Shown here: positions 36,355 through 44,282 of the stretch, in pieces
Layout: each line of letters begins with the position of its first letter
How positions within the stretch are numbered: the stretch's first letter is position 1
Origin: Egicoccus sp. AB-alg6-2
Lineage (GTDB): Bacteria; Actinomycetota; Nitriliruptoria; Nitriliruptorales; Nitriliruptoraceae
Reading direction: 5' to 3'
Assembly (NCBI RefSeq): GCF_041821025.1
Contig: NZ_JBGUAY010000005.1
Coordinates: 396,664 to 460,663 of the forward strand
Length of the DNA: 64,000 nt
The notes under the pieces: model-generated
Database searches by the model: none
Told to the model about the DNA's origin: nothing
The model's input: the letters and a program-made list of their open reading frames with translations, nothing else
Position numbers and translations under genes: made by a program

Positions 36355-37320
36355 TCAGCCGGACCGAGTCAGCACCAGCTTGCCGAACAGCTCGCCCGCG
36401 ACCATGCGCCCGAAGGCCGCACGCGCCTCGTCCATCGGCAACACGTCGTCGATCAGGGGCCGCACCCCCGTCGCGTCGAGGAACCGCACCAGCCGCTGGA
36501 GTTCGGCGCGCGTGCCCATCGTGGAACCCACGACGCGCAGCTGGCGGTAGAAGACCCGCGCAAGGTCGGCAGGCGGGTTCGGACCAGAGGTGGCTCCCGA
36601 GACCACCACGACACCGCCCGGTTCCAGCGCGCGGAGCGAGTGCTTCCAGGTCGCCTCGCCCACGGTCTCGAGCACCGCGTCGACGCGGCCCGGCAGGCGC
36701 TCGCCCGACAGCACGCCGACATGGGCGCCCAGATCGAGGGCCTGCGCGAGCTTCGCCTGGTCGCGGCTGGTGACGCTGACGTGCAACCCGGCGGCACGCC
36801 CGAGCAGGATGGCGGCGGTCGCGACCCCCCCACCGGCGCCCTGGACGAGCACCCGGTCACCCGGGCGCAGTTCCCCACGGGTGAACAGCATCCGGTACGC
36901 GGTGAGGTAGGCCGTGGGCAGGCACGCGGCTTCCTCGAACGACAGCCCAGCCGGCTTGTCGATCAGGTTGCGCGACGGCACCGCGACGAGGTCGGCGAAC
37001 GTGCCGTCGTAGCGTTCGGAGAGGATGTTGAAGTCGGACGCGAGCGTCTCGTCGCCGTCCGAGGTGGCGACCACGGCGTGCACGACGACCTCCCGGCCGT
37101 CCTCGGTCACCCCCGCCGCGTCGCAACCGAGCACGATGGGCAGCCGGTCGGGGTCGATGCCCACGCCGCGCAGCGTCCAGACGTCATGATGGTTGAGTGA
37201 GGCGGCCCGCACCCGCACCACCTCCCAGCCGGGAGGGGGCGAGGGGTCGGGGTGCTCCCCCAGGCGCAGGCCCGCGAGCGGGTCGTCGGGTGTGGCGGCG
37301 GTGGCAGTGATGGCAAACAT
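36355..37320 (-). CDS. Zinc-type alcohol dehydrogenase/quinone reductase (MDR family)
   Basis: A 321-residue medium-chain dehydrogenase/reductase. SLNHHDVWTLRGVGI and LGCDAAGV form the N-terminal GroES-like domain. The Rossmann NADP site is LVQGAGGGVATAAILLGRAAG and the ETVGEATW strand follows. Zinc-ligand residues of true alcohol dehydrogenases are not evident, so a quinone or enoyl reductase role is more likely. The ATG at 37320 follows a TATGGT -10 box by 6 bases and lacks a Shine-Dalgarno, so it appears leaderless. Divergent from the macrodomain gene by 34 bases. Confidence 0.87.
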   Translation of the reverse strand: MFAITATAATPDDPLAGLRLGEHPDPSPPPGWEVVRVRAASLNHHDVWTLRGVGIDPDRLPIVLGCDAAGVTEDGREVVVHAVVATSDGDETLASDFNILSERYDGTFADLVAVPSRNLIDKPAGLSFEEAACLPTAYLTAYRMLFTRGELRPGDRVLVQGAGGGVATAAILLGRAAGLHVSVTSRDQAKLAQALDLGAHVGVLSGERLPGRVDAVLETVGEATWKHSLRALEPGGVVVVSGATSGPNPPADLARVFYRQLRVVGSTMGTRAELQRLVRFLDATGVRPLIDDVLPMDEARAAFGRMVAGELFGKLVLTRSG

Positions 37321-37326
37321 GCCGTG

Positions 37327-37332
37327 ACCATA
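37327..37332 (-). promoter_or_regulatory. -10 box of a leaderless transcript (quinone reductase)
   Basis: TATGGT lies 6 bases before the ATG at 37320, in the short divergent gap shared with the macrodomain gene. Confidence 0.5.
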
Positions 37333-37354
37333 GACGGCGAGCGAGGAACCACCG

Positions 37355-37918
37355 ATGGACGAGTCCCCGCAACGAACGCGCACGCTCGGCACGACGCGCA
37401 TCGTCGCCCGCACCGGCGACCTGACCGCGCAGGACGTCGATGCGATCGTCAACGCGGCCAACGCCGGACTGCAGCACGGTGGCGGCGTCGCGGGCGCCCT
37501 CGCTCGCGCCGCCGGCCCCACCTTGCAGGCCGAATCCGACGAGTGGATCGCCGCGAACGGCCCACTGCGCGACGGCGTGGCGGCCGTCACCGCAGCAGGT
37601 GACCTGCCCTCGCAGGTGGTCGTGCACGTGGCAGGCCCGATCTACCAGGCCGATCGTGGCGACAACGCCGACCGCCTGCGGTCGGCCGTGCTCGCCGCCC
37701 TCGACGCCACGGCGGCACGCGGGCTGCGCACCATCGCGTTCCCCGCCATCTCGGCCGGGATCTACGGCTACCCGCGGCCGGAGGCCACCCGCATCCTGGT
37801 CCAGGCGGTCGCCGACTGGACCGCTCGGCACCCGGGGACCCTCGACGAGGTCCGCCTCGTCGGCTTCGACGCCGGCGCCCGCGACGACTTCGCAGCAGCG
37901 CTCGCCTCCCTGCCCTGA
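37355..37918 (+). CDS. Macrodomain (Appr-1''-p phosphatase-like) protein
   Basis: A 187-residue single macrodomain that binds or hydrolyses ADP-ribose groups. The binding motifs are VDAIVNAANAGLQHGGGVAGAL (the first loop, with catalytic-type Asn), ITxAGDLPSQVVVHVAG-like TAAGDLPSQVVVHVAGP, and FPAISAGIYGYP (phosphate loop). Likely acts in ADP-ribose or O-acetyl-ADP-ribose removal. The ATG has GAGGAA upstream. No sirtuin or ART gene is adjacent, so it is probably a stand-alone housekeeping hydrolase. Confidence 0.92.
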   Translation: MDESPQRTRTLGTTRIVARTGDLTAQDVDAIVNAANAGLQHGGGVAGALARAAGPTLQAESDEWIAANGPLRDGVAAVTAAGDLPSQVVVHVAGPIYQADRGDNADRLRSAVLAALDATAARGLRTIAFPAISAGIYGYPRPEATRILVQAVADWTARHPGTLDEVRLVGFDAGARDDFAAALASLP

Positions 37919-37959
37919 CCGGTGAACCATCGCGCCCGCCACCTCTCCGACCCCGAAGT

Positions 37960-38041
37960 CATGTCGCGCCGACGGCTCACGGTCGCGCAGATCCCGCAAC
38001 GTTGACGACCCGGCGCGACACGGGCCGGCTCCCGCGACATG
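37960..38041. repeat. Intergenic CATGTCGCG/CGCGACATG inverted motifs
   Basis: A perfect 9-base inverted pair (37960-37968 and 38033-38041) with an extra CGCGACA at 38014-38020 and a degenerate CGTGACATG just downstream. These match the motifs at 26300-26379. The gap lies between convergent genes and holds nothing else. Confidence 0.45.
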
Positions 38042-38075
38042 GACCGGCTGCCGTGACATGGCGGCGGTGTGGGGA

Positions 38076-39287
38076 TCAGGGGGTGGTGGCTGTGGCGTGG
38101 AGGTGTTCGGCGGGGCCGGAGGCGAAAGGGCGTTCACCGGCGAGGACGCGTTCGACGAGCCACGCCGCCAGGTCGGGTCCGAGCTGGGCAGCCTCGTCGG
38201 CCAGCCGTCGGGCCGCGTCGGCGGGCCGAGGGTCGGCGAGGTGGCGTACGACCGTCCACCGCAGTCGGCGTGGGGAAAGGCGGCCCGGCCGCAGCACCGC
38301 GGCGACGCCGGCTTCCTGCAGGCGCGCGGCGGCCTCCCACTGGTCCCCCAGTTGCGGCACGACGACCATGGGGACCGCGGCAGCGGCGGCCTTCGACACG
38401 AAACCGCCGCCGCCTGGCCCGATGGCGAGGGCGGCCTCGGCGAGGAGCGGCCGGTGCGGTCCACGCCCGACGACGACCCGGCCGTCGATCCTGGGCGCGA
38501 GGTCCGACGAGGTGATCACGACTCTCAGGTCGAGGTGCCGCAGCGCGTCGAGGGCCGCACGCCCGAGTCCCCCGGCCGCGTCCGTGGCGGTCGAATCGGT
38601 CACCAGCACGAGCGGGTCGTCGCCGGCCGGAGGCGCCAGTGGTGCCAACGGCGGCTCGACCGCCAGCGGCCCGACGACGTGCGCCCGCGCCGGCCACTGC
38701 AGGCGGGGCCGCTCGAGCCCGGGCAGCGTGGCGACCAGCCGCAGGGCGGGGGCGGCGACCCGCTGCAGTCCGATACCACGCGCCGCTTCGGCCGCCTGCC
38801 GCCACCCCTCCGCGAGCGAGGCCGCCTGCTTCACGTGGATACGCCGGTCGTCGAAGCGCCGTAGCGGATGCCGTGCCGGATGCCGACCGGATCCCACCGG
38901 TGGCAGGTCCGATGCGGGATCGGGCAGGTGGTGCGGGATCGTCTCGACCCACGGCACCCCCAGCAACTGGGCGGCGAAGGAACCGGCGCGGGTGAGCAGG
39001 TCGGCGACGACGAGGTCGAGGTCGCGTTGACGGAGGGCGGCAGCCAGGGGCAGCGCCATCGCGGCACCGCGCTGCCACAGCAGGTGGCCGAAGTCACCGT
39101 CGTGGTCCGTCGGCTCGAGCAGGGGCAGTTCGAGGAAGTCGCAGCCGTGGTGGGCGGCAAGCCGCGCGTGCTCTCCGCCGCTGCAGAACAGCACGTCATG
39201 ACCGCGCTGCACCAGCGCTGCACCGACACCGAGCGCCGGATAGGCATGACCGGCGTCTGGACCGGCGACGACGGCGATGCGTCCCAC
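38076..39287 (-). CDS. Glycosyltransferase family 1 (MGT/UGT-like)
   Basis: A 403-residue GT-B glycosyltransferase. The N-terminal domain opens IAVVAGPDAGHAYPALGVGAAL, the acceptor side, with the AxxxxxHG pattern found in macrolide/UDP-glycosyltransferases. The C-terminal nucleotide-sugar side has IGPGGGGFVSKAAAAAVPMVVVPQLGDQWEAAARL, the donor-binding signature. The acceptor is not identifiable; it could glycosylate a lipid, a pigment or a natural product. The GTG at 39287 has AGGAGG 5 bases upstream. Confidence 0.85.
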   Translation of the reverse strand: MGRIAVVAGPDAGHAYPALGVGAALVQRGHDVLFCSGGEHARLAAHHGCDFLELPLLEPTDHDGDFGHLLWQRGAAMALPLAAALRQRDLDLVVADLLTRAGSFAAQLLGVPWVETIPHHLPDPASDLPPVGSGRHPARHPLRRFDDRRIHVKQAASLAEGWRQAAEAARGIGLQRVAAPALRLVATLPGLERPRLQWPARAHVVGPLAVEPPLAPLAPPAGDDPLVLVTDSTATDAAGGLGRAALDALRHLDLRVVITSSDLAPRIDGRVVVGRGPHRPLLAEAALAIGPGGGGFVSKAAAAAVPMVVVPQLGDQWEAAARLQEAGVAAVLRPGRLSPRRLRWTVVRHLADPRPADAARRLADEAAQLGPDLAAWLVERVLAGERPFASGPAEHLHATATTP

Positions 39288-39309
39288 GCTGCCTCCTGAC
39301 GGCCGCGGC

Positions 39310-39315
39310 AGCCTA
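39310..39315 (-). promoter_or_regulatory. Predicted -10 box for the glycosyltransferase gene
   Basis: TAGGCT on the minus strand about 22 bases before the GTG, leaving room for the AGGAGG site in a short leader. Confidence 0.4.
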
Positions 39316-39328
39316 TGGTCGCATCGCG

Positions 39329-40174
39329 TCAGAACGCGAGGTCGGTGACCGTCGGCGTGGTCGGCGTGAGGAACGCGTCGCACCAACCACCGACGCGGGC
39401 CGCGAGGCGCGGGTCGTGGACGCGGACGAGGACCTCGACCGCGTCGGGTGCCGGAGCGGCGGGCCACCGAACGACCGTGACACGATGGGCCTCGACGCGC
39501 AGGCGCGTCGCCCAGTGGTGGCGCACGGTGTCGGCCGCGGTTCCGTGGCTGGCGCGAACGACGACCCGGATCCGTCCGGCGTCCACCTCGGCGTGGTCAC
39601 GAAGCCAGTCCAGGCCACGGGCGACGAGCTCCGCCCGGGTCCCGGCGATCGTCAGTGCATGGGGATCGCTCTCGGAGATGGCGGCGAGCAGGCCGAGCCC
39701 CGATGCGAACGGCGGGTCGCGCCGCAGCCGGTCCGCCGCCTCGTCGGCGGCCGTACGACGCCGGCTGTCGGCGGCGCGATGGGCGGCAGCGGTCGTGTCG
39801 TCGGCGCGGGCCGTCGGTCGCGGGACGGCCGCCAGGCTCTCGCCCACCCAGGCGCGTACCAACAGCTCGTCGGCCGGCAGCCGGGCGGCGATCGCCCGGG
39901 GGCTCAGACCCGCGCGCCGCAACGCACGTGCACGCGCCGGGCGGGTGTCATACGGGTCGTCGTCGGGCGTCGGCACCCGCGCAACCGCACCGTCGGCCGG
40001 CGCGTCGGTGACGACGGTCAGCGCGGGCAGGCTGGCGGGCGCGACGGCGCGGCGGGCGCGGGCGGTCAGCGCGAACGCGACCGGCTGGTCGGCCTCGTCG
40101 TCGAAGGGCAGCAGCGGTTGCGCCGCGGGGACCGAGCGCGCCGCGGGCAACTCGTGAACCTGGTCGTCGTCCAT
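39329..40174 (-). CDS. HTH-containing protein of unknown function
   Basis: A 281-residue protein. Residues about 80-110 (ARALRRAGLSPRAIAARLPADELLVRAWV) look like a resolvase/terminase-type helix-turn-helix. The central part (about 125-190) is Ala/Arg-rich helical, and the last ~90 residues alternate strands and helices, with two short repeats around RIRVVVRASHGT and RVTVVRWPAA that faintly recall LAGLIDADG or WhiA-like halves. No active-site motif is seen. The ATG at 40174 appears leaderless (TAGCGT 6 bases upstream). It lies just downstream of the sigma factor gene on the same strand. Confidence 0.6.
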   Translation of the reverse strand: MDDDQVHELPAARSVPAAQPLLPFDDEADQPVAFALTARARRAVAPASLPALTVVTDAPADGAVARVPTPDDDPYDTRPARARALRRAGLSPRAIAARLPADELLVRAWVGESLAAVPRPTARADDTTAAAHRAADSRRRTAADEAADRLRRDPPFASGLGLLAAISESDPHALTIAGTRAELVARGLDWLRDHAEVDAGRIRVVVRASHGTAADTVRHHWATRLRVEAHRVTVVRWPAAPAPDAVEVLVRVHDPRLAARVGGWCDAFLTPTTPTVTDLAF

Positions 40175-40180
40175 GCCCCG

Positions 40181-40186
40181 ACGCTA
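40181..40186 (-). promoter_or_regulatory. -10 box of a leaderless transcript (HTH protein)
   Basis: TAGCGT is separated by 6 bases from the ATG at 40174, with no Shine-Dalgarno. Confidence 0.5.
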
Positions 40187-40230
40187 CGCCGAGGGTGTGA
40201 CACGCCCGGGCCGGAGCGAGCCGGACCGGA

Positions 40231-41592
40231 TCAACCGCGCAGGTAGCCCTCGAGGGCGTCGGCGAGTGCGGGATGGCGCAGCTTGGCCAGCGCCTTCGCC
40301 TCGATCTGGCGGATGCGTTCGCGGGTGAGCCCGAGTTCGGATCCCACCTGCTCGAGGGTCTGCGGCTGTGCGTCGCGTAGGCCGAAGCGGCGTTCGATGA
40401 CGGTGCGTTCCCGGATCGAGAGCTCGTCGAGGACCATGGCGAGGTGCTGCTGCAGGAGCAGGTAGGCCGCGGCGTCGGCTGGCACGATCGCGTTGGCGTC
40501 CTCGATGAGTTCCCCCATCGAGGCGTCGCCCTCCTCGCCGACCGGCGCGTCGAGGGACGTCGGGTCGACCGCCAGCCGCCGGAACTCCTCGATCTTGTCG
40601 ACGGGGAGCTCCACCGCCCGGGCGACCTCCTCGGTGGTCGGTTCGCGGCCCAGCCGTTGCACCAGCTGGCGTTCGACCCGCTTGATCTTGTTCATCGTCT
40701 CGACCAGGTGCACCGGGATGCGGATGGTGCGGGACTGGTCGGCGATGGAGCGGCTGATCATCTGCCGGATCCACCACGTGGCATAGGTCGAGAACTTGTA
40801 CCCACGGGTGTAGTCGAATTTGTCGACCGCCCGCATCAGGCCGAGGTTCCCCTCCTGGATGAGGTCGGGGAACAGCAAGCCACGGCCGAGGTAGCGCTTG
40901 GCGATGGAGACGACCAGGCGCAGGTTCGCCTCGGTCAGGGCCGCCTTGGCGTTGCGACCGAGGCGCTCGATGCGCCGGAGCCGGGCGCGCTGTTCGGGCG
41001 AGAGCTCGAGCATGGAGTCGAGCTCCGCACCCGCGGCAGCGCCCGCGTCGACCCGCTTGGCGAGATCGACCTCCTCCTCGGGGGTGAGCAGGTCGACCCG
41101 ACCGATCTCGTTGAGGTAGAGCCGGACGGCGTCGACGTTGGCCGTGCCGTCTGCCGCCGCCGGCGTCGTCGTCACCCCGTCCGGGGGGCTGTCCTCGACG
41201 ATCGCGATGCTTGCCCGTCGCAGCTGCCTGGCGACGACCAGGGCGACGCTGCCGTCCAGACCGGCCCGCTTGAGCGCGTCACCGACCTCGGTGGTGGTCA
41301 CGAAGCCGCGGTCGCTGCCGACCTCGAGCAGTTCTGCCACCTCGGGGGTGCGTGAGATCGACTCGCGCTCAGCGAGGTCGACGACGTCGGCGTGACGAGC
41401 GGCATCGGCGGCCGCGGCGTGCACGTCCTCGCCTGGGCCGTGCGCGGTCGCGGCGAGGTCGGCGTCGCTCGGTTCAGGCTCGTGCGGTGGGGGGGGCAGC
41501 GCCTCCGGCCGCTCGGCATGCAGGGTCGTCACCGTGGCCACGCCGTCGGTCGCCGCAGGAGCCGTCGACCGGGGCCCGTCGGCAGGCGGCAC
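40231..41592 (-). CDS. rpoD: Primary sigma factor (sigma-70, RpoD/HrdB type)
   Basis: A 453-residue sigma-70 factor. An acidic, Pro/Ala-rich N-terminal extension (1-95) is followed by a sigma 1.1-like helix block, region 1.2 ([26 protein letters not shown]), region 2 with the -10-binding segment [26 protein letters not shown], region 3, and region 4.2 HTH ([30 protein letters not shown]), which reads the -35. Located just downstream of dnaG, echoing the macromolecular-synthesis operon order. It presumably recognises the TAnnnT -10 boxes seen throughout this window. GTG start with GAGGAG upstream. Confidence 0.95.
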   Translation of the reverse strand: MPPADGPRSTAPAATDGVATVTTLHAERPEALPPPPHEPEPSDADLAATAHGPGEDVHAAAADAARHADVVDLAERESISRTPEVAELLEVGSDRGFVTTTEVGDALKRAGLDGSVALVVARQLRRASIAIVEDSPPDGVTTTPAAADGTANVDAVRLYLNEIGRVDLLTPEEEVDLAKRVDAGAAAGAELDSMLELSPEQRARLRRIERLGRNAKAALTEANLRLVVSIAKRYLGRGLLFPDLIQEGNLGLMRAVDKFDYTRGYKFSTYATWWIRQMISRSIADQSRTIRIPVHLVETMNKIKRVERQLVQRLGREPTTEEVARAVELPVDKIEEFRRLAVDPTSLDAPVGEEGDASMGELIEDANAIVPADAAAYLLLQQHLAMVLDELSIRERTVIERRFGLRDAQPQTLEQVGSELGLTRERIRQIEAKALAKLRHPALADALEGYLRG

Positions 41593-41684
41593 GGACGACT
41601 CCTCTCGGTCCCGTTCGTTGACTGACCGGCCCTCGGCCGGCGAGGCACCGGCGGCCGCTCGACCCCCGCTCCCCCTCGAACCGC

Positions 41685-41690
41685 AGGCTA
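41685..41690 (-). promoter_or_regulatory. Predicted -10 box for the sigma factor gene
   Basis: TAGCCT in the 165-base gap downstream of dnaG, implying an 85-base leader and independent expression of rpoD. Confidence 0.4.
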
Positions 41691-41757
41691 ACGGTCACCG
41701 TCCGCCGAGGGAGGCCGTCTTCGGTGCCGCGCTCGGGTCGCGCACACCCCGCACGAG

Positions 41758-43623
41758 CTAGTCCTCGCTGACCGACGTCAGCGCGCGCCGACGCGCCTCG
41801 AGTTCGCGGAGTTCACCGAGCACCGCCATCAGTTCCTCGCGGTCGCTGGTGTGGTGCAGCGTCTGCAACCGCTGCTTGAGGGTGCGCTCCTCGGCCTGCA
41901 GCCGGTCCGCGAGCAACGAGCGGACCCGCCATGCCGCGACGTCGGCGTCGATGGGCACCACCTCGTCCTCGAGCGCGATCTCGCGGATCTTGCCGCGCAA
42001 CGAGTCGTCGGGCGCCGCATCGAGGACGGCGGCGAGCTCCACGCCGGCGCCCCCAGCCGTCTGGACGGCGGCGAACACCTGGCGCGCCACCGGATGGGTG
42101 AAGTCGTCCTCGGCCAACTCGAACCACTCGTCGGGCAGCCACTGCGGTACCTGGAGCGCCGTCCGCAGGACGTCACGCTCGCGACGGACCCTCGCCCGGT
42201 CGAGCGAGGCCACCCCGCCGACGCTGCCACCACGCCCCTGCCGCGCCTGCCCCATCGGCGCCACGCCCTCGTGGGCATCGAGTTCGACCCCCAGGCGTTT
42301 CGCCGAACGCACGACGAACTCGTAGGCGACGCCGATCCCGGCGGCCACCTCGGTGCGGGCCCACTCGCGGCGCAGGTCGAGGTCGGGCTCGCGGCCCACG
42401 ATCTCGATCGCCTCGTGCAGGGCGGCCGTGCGACCGGCCTCGGACCCCAGGTCGGCCCCGGCCAGACGGCGTCGCAGCACGAAGGGCACGACGGGCGTCG
42501 CGCCGGCGACGGCGTCCCGCATGCCCTCCACGCCCATGTCGCGCACGAGGTCGGCCGGGTCGCGTCCGTCCTCGAGCACCAGCACCCGCAGGTCGAGATC
42601 GGCGCCGCCGCCGTCGCCACCGAGGGTCCGGGCGGCTTCCCACGCCCGCTCGGCGGCCTTGACCCCCGCCTCGTCGCCGTCGAAGGCGAACACGACCTTC
42701 TGCGCGTAGCGCGACACCATGCGCAGGTGCTCGACCCCGACGGCCGTGCCGCAGGTGGCGACCGCGTTGCCGAACCCGGCCTGGTGCAGCGCCATGACGT
42801 CGGTGTAGCCCTCGCAGATCAGCACCTGCTGGGTCCGCACGATGTCGGCGCGCGCCTGCGGAACGCCGTACAGGACGCGGGTCTTCTTGTACAGCGGGGT
42901 CTCGGGCGAGTTGAGGTACTTGGGCGGGTCGAAGTCGCCGTAGTCGAGCCCCGGGAGAATGCGCCCGCCGAAACCGATGACGTCGCCGCCGGGGTCGTGG
43001 ACGGGGAAGATCAGGCGGCCGCGGAAACGGTCACGCAGGCCACCTCGCTCGTTACGGACGACCAGGCCGGTCTCGATCAGGTCCTCGGCGCGGAAACCCT
43101 GCCTGGTCAACGCCTGCGCCAGGCGCTCCCACTCGTTCGGGGCGAAGCCGAGGTCGAACCGCTGCGCGTCCTCGCGACCGAAGCCGCGTTCCTTGAGGTA
43201 GGCGCGTGCGACCTCCCCGGCATCGGCGTAGAGCGTACGTGTGAAGAACTCCAGCGCCGCGGCGGTCACCTGCACGAGCCGCGAGCGCTGTCCGACGGCT
43301 TGTCGGTCGCGCGTGGACATCTCCTCGTAGCGGAGCGTGAAACCGGTGCGCCGTGCCAGGGCCTCGACGGCCTCGGGGAACTCCAGGCCCTCGATGCGCA
43401 TCAGGAAGTCGTAGAGGTCGCCGGACTCGTCGCAGCCGAAGCAGTGGAAGAAGTTGCCGTCCGGCGCGACGGTGAACGAGGGCGTCTTCTCGTTGTGGAA
43501 CGGGCACAGGCCCTTGTAGCGGGTACCGGCGCGCTTGAGGGTGGTGTAGTCGCCGACGACCGCGACGGCATCCGCCTGCCTGCGCAGGGTCTCGATGTCG
43601 TCCTTGAGGATCCGCCCGGCCAC
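41758..43623 (-). CDS. dnaG: DNA primase
   Basis: A 621-residue replicative primase. The N-terminal zinc ribbon is complete: C40, H43, C61 and C64 in GLCPFHNEKTPSF and HCFGCDESGD. The catalytic TOPRIM domain follows, with ICEGYTDVMALHQAGFGNAVA (metal-binding Glu) and VVFAFDGDEAGVKAAERAW (Asp pair). The C-terminal helicase-binding region is about 440-621. Makes RNA primers with DnaB on the lagging strand. The GTG at 43623 has an AAAGG Shine-Dalgarno. It lies upstream of rpoD in the same direction. Confidence 0.95.
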   Translation of the reverse strand: MAGRILKDDIETLRRQADAVAVVGDYTTLKRAGTRYKGLCPFHNEKTPSFTVAPDGNFFHCFGCDESGDLYDFLMRIEGLEFPEAVEALARRTGFTLRYEEMSTRDRQAVGQRSRLVQVTAAALEFFTRTLYADAGEVARAYLKERGFGREDAQRFDLGFAPNEWERLAQALTRQGFRAEDLIETGLVVRNERGGLRDRFRGRLIFPVHDPGGDVIGFGGRILPGLDYGDFDPPKYLNSPETPLYKKTRVLYGVPQARADIVRTQQVLICEGYTDVMALHQAGFGNAVATCGTAVGVEHLRMVSRYAQKVVFAFDGDEAGVKAAERAWEAARTLGGDGGGADLDLRVLVLEDGRDPADLVRDMGVEGMRDAVAGATPVVPFVLRRRLAGADLGSEAGRTAALHEAIEIVGREPDLDLRREWARTEVAAGIGVAYEFVVRSAKRLGVELDAHEGVAPMGQARQGRGGSVGGVASLDRARVRRERDVLRTALQVPQWLPDEWFELAEDDFTHPVARQVFAAVQTAGGAGVELAAVLDAAPDDSLRGKIREIALEDEVVPIDADVAAWRVRSLLADRLQAEERTLKQRLQTLHHTSDREELMAVLGELRELEARRRALTSVSED

Positions 43624-43697
43624 CTACCGCCGCCTTTCGCTTCGCCTGCCGCCCCGGCCCTGCAGCCGCCCCGGGAGCCGCCCCGCAGCCACCTGCC

Positions 43698-44132
43698 TCA
43701 GGCGACGACGTTGGTGTCGGCCCAGTCGGGATCGAGCTCGTGCAGGAACCCCGTGATGCGTTCGACCTCGCTGGTCTCGCCGATCTCGGCCGCGGCGGCG
43801 CGCAGGCGGACCAGGCAGACCAGGAAGCCGCGGTTGGTGTCCTGCGACCAGCGGACGAACCCGCGTCCACCCCAGCCAGCGGCACGGAGCGCATCGAGCC
43901 CGCGGTGGTAGCCGACGCGCGCGTAGGCATACCGCTCGATCGGTTCGCGTCCGAGCTCCGCCAGCTCCGCCCAGCCCTCGACGAAGGTGGGGTGGTCGGC
44001 GACGACCCGGCTCGTGGCCAGCAGCCGCGCGTCGGCGTCGGCCGCGCGCGCCTCCGCCAGCCCTTGACGCGCCGCCTCGGGCGCCAGGGGCAACACGGTC
44101 TCGTGCCGGTCGGCCATGGGAAGTTCGGGCAC
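43698..44132 (-). CDS. DUF3151 family protein
   Basis: A 144-residue soluble protein of the actinobacterial DUF3151 family. The middle holds RYAYARVGYHRGLDALRAAGWGG and VRWSQDTNRGFLVCLVRLRAAAAEIGE, and the end DPDWADTNVVA, all typical. Mostly helical with no catalytic residues evident; function unknown. The GTG at 44132 with a GAGG site is used; an ATG at 44117 is possible but lacks a Shine-Dalgarno. Upstream of dnaG and probably co-transcribed. Confidence 0.82.
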   Translation of the reverse strand: MPELPMADRHETVLPLAPEAARQGLAEARAADADARLLATSRVVADHPTFVEGWAELAELGREPIERYAYARVGYHRGLDALRAAGWGGRGFVRWSQDTNRGFLVCLVRLRAAAAEIGETSEVERITGFLHELDPDWADTNVVA

Positions 44133-44234
44133 AGCACACCTCGAGTTGTCGACGACGACGCCGCGCCCGCGCATCGGGCACGGCCGACGGTCCACAGGGT
44201 CCGTCGCCGAGCGAAGGTAGCCGCCGACGCTGGC

Positions 44235-44240
44235 TAGCCT
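44235..44240 (+). promoter_or_regulatory. Predicted -10 box for the M61 peptidase gene
   Basis: TAGCCT in the divergent gap, followed by a leader of about 35 bases containing the GGAGG ribosome binding site. Confidence 0.4.
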
Positions 44241-44282
44241 CGCCGTCCTCCCCACACCCGTGCGCCCGACCCGGAGGCCGTC

